A stretch of DNA of 5,562 bases from Gammaproteobacteria bacterium (GTDB lineage: Bacteria > Pseudomonadota > Gammaproteobacteria > Pseudomonadales > Oleiphilaceae), in contig RFIV01000114.1 of the NCBI GenBank assembly GCA_003695085.1, positions 1 to 5,562 on the forward strand, given 5' to 3'. The position numbers were made by a program, and so were the translations under genes. Shown in pieces: positions 1 through 4,926 of the stretch (its first letter is position 1; every line of letters begins with the position of its first letter). The notes beneath the pieces are model-generated. The model saw only the letters and a program-made list of their open reading frames with translations, ran no database searches and was not told where the DNA came from.

Positions 1-1
1 G

Positions 2-1204
2 AAACTGCCCGCCGAGTGACGCATCCTTGACCAAAACCGGGAAGCCCTGGGCTTCCAGCGCCCGGATACCTTCCACGATTTCCGGGTAGCGGGCCAGCAC
101 CGACTCCGGCACATCCGGCAGGGCAATTTCGTTCTCGATGATCTCCCGCTTCACGGCGCGCTCGAAGATTTCCGACAGGCACTGCACTTTTGCTTCCGCC
201 AGCGTGTTGCCCGCGCTCATGCCATTGCTCAGGAACAGGTTTTCAATGAGATTGGACGGGAAGTACACCGTCTCGCCATCGGACTGGCGCACAAACGGCA
301 GGCAGACAATGCCACGATCCGCCCGGCCCGAGTTGGTGTCGATCAGGTGAGAGGCGCGCAGCTCGCCCTCCGGGTTATAAATGGCCAGGCAGTGGTCATC
401 CAGCATACCTTCCGGCAGGGTGTCATCGGGGCCGGGCTGAAACCATTTCTCGTTCGGATAGTGAACAAAAGGTGCGTTGGCGATGTCCGGCCCGAAGTAC
501 TGGTCATTGTAGAAGAAGTTGCAGTTGAGCCGCTCCATGAACTCGCCCAGCGCGGAACAGAGGGCGCTTTCCTTGGTGGCCCCCTTGCCGTTGGTGAAAC
601 ACATGGGTGAGGCAGCATCCCGGATGTGCAGGGACCACACATGCGGCACGATGTTGCGCCAGGAGGCAATCTCGATCTTCATGCCCAGGTCCGCCAGTAT
701 CCGGGTGAAATGGGCGATGGTGTCTTCCAGCGGCCGGTCCTTGCCTTCAATGAACGTCCGGTGGGCCTCATCCGGCCGGATCGTGAGCAGGGCCTGGGCA
801 TCGTCATCAAGGCTGGTCACGTGCTCGATCACGAATTCCGGCCCTTCCTGGATAACCTTCTTGACCGTGCAGCGCTCGGCCGCGCGCAGAATCCCCTGCT
901 TGTGCTTCTCCGGCAGGTCTTCCGGCAGCTCGATCTGAATCCTGAAAATCTGCTTGTAGCGGTTTTCCGGATCCACGATGTTGTTCTGTGCCACGCGGAT
1001 GTTTTCGGTGGGGATGTTGCGCGCCTTGCAGTACACCTTCACGAAGTACGCCGCGCACATGGCCGACGAGGCGAGAAAGTAGTCGAACGGACCGGGTGCG
1101 GAACCGTCGCCCTTGTAACGGATGGGCTGGTCGGCAATGACCGTGAAGTCATCGAATTTGGCTTCAATACGCAGGTTATCGAGAAAATTGACTTTGATTT
1201 CCAT
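2..1204 (-). CDS. ycaO: OsmC-YcaO fusion protein, N-terminal 401 residues (3' end outside window)
   Basis: Partial: the frame is open to the left edge. Residues about 1-135 form an OsmC-like domain with both cysteines expected in that peroxidase family, C50 (in SSAMCAAYF) and C112 (in ERCTVKK). From about residue 149 the protein aligns by eye with the start of E. coli YcaO (RTFIEGKD against QTFIPGKD) and stays collinear to the edge. YcaO enzymes use ATP to activate backbone amides; E. coli YcaO is genetically linked to RimO methylthiolation of ribosomal protein S12. Residues matching the ATP/Mg site are present: K155, E221 and E224 in ALGEFMERL, E345 and R349 in LSEIFERAV; the E. coli Ser16 position is T162. 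Likely cytoplasmic. The start at 1204 gives MEIKVNF; an in-frame ATG at 1225 would leave a leader of only about 20 nt from the predicted promoter, and neither ATG has a good Shine-Dalgarno. The function of the OsmC part in this fusion is not settled. Identity is secure, exact role is not. Confidence 0.93.
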   Translation of the reverse strand, partial: MEIKVNFLDNLRIEAKFDDFTVIADQPIRYKGDGSAPGPFDYFLASSAMCAAYFVKVYCKARNIPTENIRVAQNNIVDPENRYKQIFRIQIELPEDLPEKHKQGILRAAERCTVKKVIQEGPEFVIEHVTSLDDDAQALLTIRPDEAHRTFIEGKDRPLEDTIAHFTRILADLGMKIEIASWRNIVPHVWSLHIRDAASPMCFTNGKGATKESALCSALGEFMERLNCNFFYNDQYFGPDIANAPFVHYPNEKWFQPGPDDTLPEGMLDDHCLAIYNPEGELRASHLIDTNSGRADRGIVCLPFVRQSDGETVYFPSNLIENLFLSNGMSAGNTLAEAKVQCLSEIFERAVKREIIENEIALPDVPESVLARYPEIVEGIRALEAQGFPVLVKDASLGGQF

Positions 1205-1251
1205 GAGGTGATCCGGATGATGCATGAGCTGCCCAGGGGGCCGAATCCGCT

Positions 1252-1280
1252 ATTATCCGGTTTTTGGCAGGTTTTGTCTG
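1252..1280 (-). promoter_or_regulatory. Predicted sigma70-type promoter of the OsmC-YcaO gene
   Basis: On the minus strand a -35-like CAGACA (plus 1275-1280, 4 of 6 consensus bases) and a -10-like GATAAT (plus 1252-1257, 5 of 6) are separated by 17 bases. Transcription would start near 1245, giving a leader of about 40 nt to the ATG at 1204. A short inverted repeat, GGCAG/CTGCC (1266-1282), overlaps the -35 and could be chance. No comparably good promoter was seen for the plus-strand thioesterase gene in the same interval. Read by eye, not scored. Confidence 0.45.
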
Positions 1281-1359
1281 CCGGATTGGCGGTTGGTGCA
1301 ATGGCCGCCCCCCGAAGCGTGCGATAAAGTAAAAATCGGAAAAACCTCTCGGAGCGCAC

Positions 1360-1797
1360 ATGAAAACCCTGAACAAGGACTATCAGTCCACCTTTCTGCA
1401 GTCGGTCTTTGATGTCACCGTGCATCTGAACGGCGATGTGTTGGAAGCGGATGTCACCTTTCACGCGAAGCACGAGGGGCCACCGGGACACGCGCACGGG
1501 GGCAGTATCGCGACGGTTCTGGACGAAATGATGGGGACGCTTGCCTGGGCGAGTGGACACAAGGCCGTCGCCGGGCGTCTGAGCGTGGACTACCGTCAGC
1601 CCGTGCCGCTGGAAGTCCCTCACCGCGTCACCTGCCGGATTGATGAACGACGTGGCCGCAAGGTATTCATCAGCGCCGATCTGCTCGGGCCGGAGGGTCA
1701 GGTGCGGGCTCAGTCAGAAGGCATCTTCTTTGATCTGGGCGAGGACTTTCATGCGCTGAGGGAGAAGGCCGAGGCGGCCCGGCAGGATACCGCCTGA
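1360..1797 (+). CDS. PaaI-family hotdog-fold thioesterase
   Basis: A 145-aa protein of usual length for a single-domain PaaI/4HBT-type acyl-CoA thioesterase. The signature lies at residues 41-59: HAHGGSIATVLDEMMG, where H46-G47-G48 precedes the central hotdog helix and D55/E56 sit where family members place the catalytic acid. Later strands read GRLSVDYRQPVPLE (72-85) and a final segment around RAQSEGIFFDL (116-126), typical of the fold. No signal peptide or membrane segment is seen, so it should be cytoplasmic and hydrolyse acyl- or aryl-CoA thioesters; the substrate cannot be read from sequence. A GGAG at 1351-1354, five bases before the ATG, supports the start. It is divergent from the OsmC-YcaO gene and convergent with the heme lipoprotein gene, so it is probably transcribed alone. 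Family call firm, substrate unknown. Confidence 0.88.
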   Translation: MKTLNKDYQSTFLQSVFDVTVHLNGDVLEADVTFHAKHEGPPGHAHGGSIATVLDEMMGTLAWASGHKAVAGRLSVDYRQPVPLEVPHRVTCRIDERRGRKVFISADLLGPEGQVRAQSEGIFFDLGEDFHALREKAEAARQDTA

Positions 1798-1846
1798 ACA
1801 CCGGATACCGCCCCGGCATTCAGGCGAGCTGACCCCGGTTCAGGCG
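1791..1846. terminator. Inverted repeat between convergent genes, possible bidirectional terminator
   Basis: CGCCTGAAC (1791-1799) is a perfect 9-base inverted match to GTTCAGGCG (1838-1846). A second copy of the right arm, TTCAGGCG (1819-1826), can pair with the first eight bases of the left arm instead, with a 20-base loop. The left arm contains the thioesterase stop codon (TGA 1795-1797) and the right arm abuts the stop codon of the heme lipoprotein gene (TAG on minus, 1849-1847). No T-tract follows on either strand, so this is not a classical intrinsic terminator. The position between two convergent ends suggests termination or 3'-end protection. Confidence 0.4.
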
Positions 1847-3190
1847 CTACGGGCTGGCCGGACGGGCATCCAGACCATGAACAATGCGCGGCCAGTATGT
1901 CTCGAAATCAAAGGACGGGCTGTGCTCGGGGGTATGGCACTGAAGGCAGACGGGGCCCTGCTCGCCCAGCACCTCAGCCAGCTTCACCTGACCACCGCTT
2001 TCCACATGCGCCTTCGCAGGGCCGTGACAGGACTCGCACTGCACGTTCATGCGCTCGGGCGTGCTCTGGGGATCGATAAATCCACCCGGCTCACCAAATC
2101 CGACGGTATGGCAGCCAATGCAATTGGCATCAAACTGCTTGTTGACCTTTTCCAACTGCTCGAAGGCATGGGCATGGTTGCTGTTCTTCCAGGCCTCCGA
2201 CGCCGCAACGTGACACCCGGCACAGGCCTCGGTACCGGCGTAGGGGGACTTCGCCGAGGCACCCTCCCCTGTCAGCAGAGCCACCTGCCGCTGATAGTCT
2301 TCCATCAACGCGTCGGTATAACCCTGATACCAGTCCTTCAGTCGCTCCGCCTCGCCCACCTTGGCGGGCAAGGTGAAGACCTGATGGGCCTTCACGGAGA
2401 CTTCACCCTTGTCACTGACGTTCAGCGTCAGGCGCGCCAGGCGCTGGCCACGGGTGCCCGGCTGCAGGATCAGCGTCTGGCCCTTCATGACCGGTTCTCT
2501 GTACTCCTCATCCACGGCCCTGACGATCAAGACGTCGATCAGGTCCATGGGCAACAGGCGATCGGCCTCCTCGGCAGTCAGCGTGGTGCTGACGACGTTC
2601 AGATATCCTTGCTCTCGCGAGTTTTTCAGCTGTGCCGAGAACGCTGCACTGGCTTCGGCACGGGGAAACCCATCGCCCTGCATGGCCGCATAGGGTGACT
2701 CGGACGGGTTGAGCCAGCTATAGAACGCCAGCTTGCGCCCCGCCTTCTCGATCAGGCGCACCTTCTCGAAGGGCAGATTGACAGCATTGCTCGCGACCCA
2801 GGGAAGTCCGGATTCAACAAGCGGTTCAACGCCATAGTCCAGGTCCTTCCATTGCAAGCCGATGGCATCCCACCCCTGCTGCGCGGCACCGGAGCGAATA
2901 AACGCGCTGGTAATCTTGTCCGTGGGGCTGCGGGAATTGAACAGTCCGCCGGCATTCACGAAAAAGGTGTCAGGCTTTTCTGCGCGCCAGGCATCGAGTA
3001 TCTGGGTCTGCCGCAAGATACCACCCAAGTTCCCTTCCACCGTGCAGCCACAAGCTTCCAGCTCACCGTTGAGATTGCCGGCGTAGACCAGTGTCCACTC
3101 ACCGGCCTGTATCGTGGCCGGTGGCTTGACCACCGCGCAGGCAGCGATCACGGCCGTGAACACAATGCCCAGAATGCCCCAGACTCGCAT
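1847..3190 (-). CDS. Tetraheme c-type cytochrome lipoprotein with a degenerate UshA/5'-nucleotidase-like N-terminal domain
   Basis: A 447-aa envelope protein. Residues 1-17 form a signal peptide ending in a lipobox-like IAAC, so C18 is probably lipidated; +2 is not Asp, which fits outer-membrane sorting. Residues about 31-275 resemble the UshA/calcineurin-like phosphoesterase fold (GNLNGELE, GGILR, NAGGLF, DLDYG, PGTRGQRLARLTL), but the usual metal-site Asp, Asn and His residues are replaced and the first 320 residues hold one histidine (H269). A C47-G-C49 pair follows strand 1. The C-terminal part carries four CXXCH heme sites at C323, C357, C385 and C415 with the W334 and NHAHAF context of cytochrome c554-type domains; H339, H341, H395, H423 and H438 are possible distal ligands. 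A GGAGG at plus 3197-3201, six bases before the ATG, fixes the start. It follows the DsbA gene by 12 nt, so one operon is likely. Electron transfer is the likely role; redox partner and substrate are unknown. Confidence 0.88.
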   Translation of the reverse strand: MRVWGILGIVFTAVIAACAVVKPPATIQAGEWTLVYAGNLNGELEACGCTVEGNLGGILRQTQILDAWRAEKPDTFFVNAGGLFNSRSPTDKITSAFIRSGAAQQGWDAIGLQWKDLDYGVEPLVESGLPWVASNAVNLPFEKVRLIEKAGRKLAFYSWLNPSESPYAAMQGDGFPRAEASAAFSAQLKNSREQGYLNVVSTTLTAEEADRLLPMDLIDVLIVRAVDEEYREPVMKGQTLILQPGTRGQRLARLTLNVSDKGEVSVKAHQVFTLPAKVGEAERLKDWYQGYTDALMEDYQRQVALLTGEGASAKSPYAGTEACAGCHVAASEAWKNSNHAHAFEQLEKVNKQFDANCIGCHTVGFGEPGGFIDPQSTPERMNVQCESCHGPAKAHVESGGQVKLAEVLGEQGPVCLQCHTPEHSPSFDFETYWPRIVHGLDARPASP

Positions 3191-3202
3191 GACCGGCCTC
3201 CG

Positions 3203-4201
3203 TTACTTGTTCAGACGCGCCAGTTCGGCGTCAATGACGCGCGACAGGTCAGCCTCCAGGGTCGGCGTGGCGTTCACGACCAGGCCGTTAACGAAAAAGG
3301 TGGGTGTACCGCTAATCCCGAGCGCATTACCCTCCGCGTAGGACTCCGCCACGTGCTTGCGGGTGGCCGGATCGTCATAACAGGTCTTGAACTGGTTGGC
3401 GTCCAGTCCGACTTCCTTCGCCAGCATTTCCGGCGTGATGCTCTTCAGATAGGTCTGCCGCTCGAAGGCCTTGTCATGCCACGCCCAGAACTTGCCCTGC
3501 TGATCAGCGCACACGGCTCCCCAGGCAATCTTGCGTGAAATGCCGGAGGGGTTGATGGGAAAGTCCCGATAGACCAGCTTGAGCTTGCCGTCGTATTTTT
3601 TGAGCAGCGTATCCATCACCGGTACCGCCTCCTTGCAGTGCGGGCACTGATAGTCGGCAAACTTCACCAATGTGACCGGCGCATCGGCAGCGCCCTTGAA
3701 GGGATAGCCTTCGGTTTTTACCTGAAAGCGGGGAGGCTGAATCTCCGGCAGGGTGACGCTGTAGCCCTTTTCCTTTTTCAGCTTTTCCAGGGTTGCAGCC
3801 ACCTGCTTCTGGAACTGCTGGCCCTGCAGGAATTCGCGAATCTGACCCTTGATCTGCTCATAGGGCGCGGGCATGCGTGCCTGATTCTGATCGTAAAAGG
3901 CCTTGAGCTCTTCCTCCGTCGGCACATCGACCCTGAAGACGCGCTGCTGGTATTCCTGGGGCGATACGCCAGCCTTTTCGGCCTCCGCCTCAAGCCAGGT
4001 CTGCAGCACATAATTGTCGATGGCCTGCTGCTGCTTGCCTCGCTGCTCCAGCGCCATCTGGTAGAACTGCTGTTGCAGGCGCGCTGGCAGTGTGTCACCC
4101 GCGTAGGTCTTGCCGTCAAAGGTAAAGGAAGGGGTTTGCGCGTGCGCGGAGACGCTGATTGCAATCAGTGCTGCAGCGACAGAGGAGCGTAGAACAGGCA
4201 T
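3203..4201 (-). CDS. Periplasmic DsbA-family thiol-disulfide oxidoreductase with SurA-like N-terminal region
   Basis: A 332-aa exported protein. Residues 1-21 are a signal peptide with a probable cut after AHA (19-21). Residues about 35-145 are helical, rich in Q, E and K, and resemble the SurA-type chaperone region found before some thioredoxin domains (EELKAFYDQN, QIREFLQGQ). Residues about 165-330 are a DsbA/thioredoxin-4 domain with active site C186-P-H-C189 and the cis-proline loop GISGTPTFFVNG (T299-P300). Two more cysteines, C231 and C274, could form a structural disulfide, as in other members. It should oxidise or shuffle disulfides in the periplasm. The frame is open 70 codons further upstream, but the ATG at 4201 is chosen because it starts the signal peptide, has an AAGGA seven bases before it, and avoids overlap with the next gene. 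The heme lipoprotein gene follows after 12 nt, making it a candidate client. Classical dsbA or dsbC is not claimed. Confidence 0.9.
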   Translation of the reverse strand: MPVLRSSVAAALIAISVSAHAQTPSFTFDGKTYAGDTLPARLQQQFYQMALEQRGKQQQAIDNYVLQTWLEAEAEKAGVSPQEYQQRVFRVDVPTEEELKAFYDQNQARMPAPYEQIKGQIREFLQGQQFQKQVAATLEKLKKEKGYSVTLPEIQPPRFQVKTEGYPFKGAADAPVTLVKFADYQCPHCKEAVPVMDTLLKKYDGKLKLVYRDFPINPSGISRKIAWGAVCADQQGKFWAWHDKAFERQTYLKSITPEMLAKEVGLDANQFKTCYDDPATRKHVAESYAEGNALGISGTPTFFVNGLVVNATPTLEADLSRVIDAELARLNK

Positions 4202-4208
4202 GGAAAAT

Positions 4209-4213
4209 TCCTT
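4209..4213 (-). promoter_or_regulatory. Ribosome binding site of the DsbA-family gene
   Basis: AAGGA on the minus strand lies seven bases before the ATG at 4201. It selects this start over the longer open frame that reaches 4411, and agrees with the signal peptide beginning at this methionine. Confidence 0.7.
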
Positions 4214-4220
4214 ATCAGAT

Positions 4221-4248
4221 GCATGGCTTTGGGCCATTATAGCCATGC
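4221..4248. promoter_or_regulatory. 8-bp inverted repeat over the -10 and start site of the dsbA-type operon, possible operator
   Basis: GCATGGCT (4221-4228) and AGCCATGC (4241-4248) are perfect inverted arms separated by 12 bases. The element covers the TATAAT and the predicted start point near 4229, where a bound repressor would block RNA polymerase. Because transcription would begin inside it, the full hairpin would not form in the mRNA, which favours a DNA-level site if it is functional. No regulator is encoded in the window. Confidence 0.35.
4236..4241 (-). promoter_or_regulatory. -10 element of the dsbA-cytochrome operon promoter
   Basis: The minus strand reads a perfect TATAAT (plus ATTATA 4236-4241). 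Transcription would start near 4229, giving a leader of about 28 nt before the ATG at 4201. No good -35 lies 16 to 18 bases upstream; a perfect TTGACA (plus 4273-4278) is 31 bases away, too far to pair with this -10. A consensus -10 with a poor -35 is typical of activator-dependent promoters. Confidence 0.5.
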
Positions 4249-4261
4249 TCCGACACGCGCC

Positions 4262-4280
4262 CCATGACAATTTGTCAAGG
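4262..4280. promoter_or_regulatory. 19-bp near-perfect palindrome upstream of the dsbA-type promoter, candidate activator site
   Basis: The plus strand reads CCATGACAATTTGTCAAGG: arms TGACAA and TTGTCA around one central base, with CC/GG pairing again after a single mismatch on each side. Its centre is about 42 bases upstream of the predicted start point, the position where class II activators such as CRP/FNR-type proteins bind. The arms resemble the TTGAC/GTCAA half-sites of that family, but the spacing is one base longer than the canonical FNR box, so no regulator is named. Confidence 0.4.
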
Positions 4281-4307
4281 TCGTCGAGCCGGCCTTTGCT
4301 GCATCTG

Positions 4308-4556
4308 CTACGTACCTGATTCAGGAACCTTTTCAGGGTGGTCGGGATGTTCGTTTTCAGGTCCCGGCTCAGTCTTTCCCGAGTGGCCTGACTCTGAACC
4401 GGACTCCCCATCGTCTCGCGTGGCCTCCAGCCACTTTGCCGCGTCCGAAAAGTCGAACGAGGTATCCTCGCTCAGGTCATCCGGGTCAAAGCGGATGCCA
4501 CAACCCGCCTTGATGGTCTTGGGCATCTTCGCACTGCCGTCATGCCTGTTGCTCAT
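4308..4556 (-). CDS. Small acidic hypothetical protein (82 aa)
   Basis: I do not recognise this protein. It has no signal peptide or membrane segment. Residues 11-45 look like a compact conserved core (MPKTIKAGCG, IRFDPDDLSE, FDFSDAAKWLEA) with one cysteine, C19. Residues about 48-82 are a low-complexity tail rich in E, S, G, P and H, probably disordered. The protein is strongly acidic. The start at 4556 is chosen because AAGGAGG ends five bases before the ATG; the frame is open to 4691 without such a site, and that extension would overlap the DUF2288 gene. It lies 40 nt after the DUF2288 gene with no terminator between them, so it is likely the last gene of that operon. The strong ribosome binding site and clean fit between neighbours argue that it is real. 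Confidence 0.68.
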   Translation of the reverse strand: MSNRHDGSAKMPKTIKAGCGIRFDPDDLSEDTSFDFSDAAKWLEATRDDGESGSESGHSGKTEPGPENEHPDHPEKVPESGT

Positions 4557-4561
4557 AACCC

Positions 4562-4568
4562 CCTCCTT
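4562..4568 (-). promoter_or_regulatory. Strong ribosome binding site of the 82-aa gene
   Basis: AAGGAGG, a full match to the anti-Shine-Dalgarno core, sits five bases before the ATG at 4556. It decides the start of the small gene and is the best ribosome binding site in the window. Confidence 0.75.
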
Positions 4569-4596
4569 GAAAGTTCTGCACGGGCGGTCTCTCAGT

Positions 4597-4926
4597 TCAG
4601 TGCAGGGGCCGATACTGCACCAGCACCCAGGGGGCAATGACCAGCGCCCAGAGCTCGGGGTCGCTTTCCACCCACTGCCGCGCCTGATCATCGGTCACCG
4701 GCCCCACATCGCCGGCGCGCATCCAGCGCTCGAAAAGCGCCTTGTCATCTGCCCGCAATGCCAGACCGACATCAATCAGGTTCAGCCGCGAATGGACCCG
4801 TACGACCTGCCCGCGTGCCCAGTAACGCTGCAACTCGTGCCAGCGAATCCGCGCTGTATCGGTGTTGAGCTTGGCACGCAGCAGATCGGGATCATCGGGG
4901 TTCGGGGTGTCAGGCGAATCGTTCAT
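4597..4926 (-). CDS. DUF2288 family protein
   Basis: A 109-aa protein matching the DUF2288 pattern known from Pseudomonas and relatives: LRAKLNTDTARIRWHELQRYWARG near the N-terminus (16-39), a central LNLIDVGLALRADD (48-61), and the hallmark C-terminal segment DPELWALVIAPWVLVQ (89-104). No signal peptide or transmembrane helix, so it is presumably cytoplasmic. The family has no established function. Its ATG at 4926 overlaps the stop codon of the upstream potassium channel gene in the four bases ATGA, which implies translational coupling; the only ribosome-binding-like stretch is a weak GAGAAAG. The first 14 residues are rich in D, P and N and look disordered. Family assignment is from remembered family sequence, not a search. 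Confidence 0.85.
   Translation of the reverse strand: MNDSPDTPNPDDPDLLRAKLNTDTARIRWHELQRYWARGQVVRVHSRLNLIDVGLALRADDKALFERWMRAGDVGPVTDDQARQWVESDPELWALVIAPWVLVQYRPLH

Noticed and set aside
626..1327. Long plus-strand open frame (233 codons) opposite the OsmC-YcaO gene
   Set aside because: It is antisense to a clearly homologous coding region, shows no recognisable motif, and reflects high GC content.
1039..1623. Minus-strand open frame of 194 codons spanning the divergent intergenic region
   Set aside because: It crosses both the OsmC-YcaO start and the thioesterase gene in other frames; those two have family motifs and this one has none.
1877..2698. Plus-strand open frame of 273 codons opposite the cytochrome gene
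   Set aside because: It lies antisense to the four CXXCH sites and phosphoesterase-like motifs of the real gene and has no recognisable domain.
4273..4278. Perfect TTGACA as a -35 element for the dsbA-type promoter
   Set aside because: It is 31 bases from the TATAAT, far beyond the usual 16 to 18, and is better explained as part of the palindrome.
4277..4297. Possible terminator hairpin after the 82-aa gene (AAGGTCG/CCGGCCTT region)
   Set aside because: On the minus strand the stem has an internal A-C mismatch and no T-tract follows, so it is not convincing.
4202..4411. 70-codon N-terminal extension of the DsbA-family protein
   Set aside because: It would bury the signal peptide, overlap the 82-aa gene and include the promoter region; the AAGGA before 4201 marks the real start.
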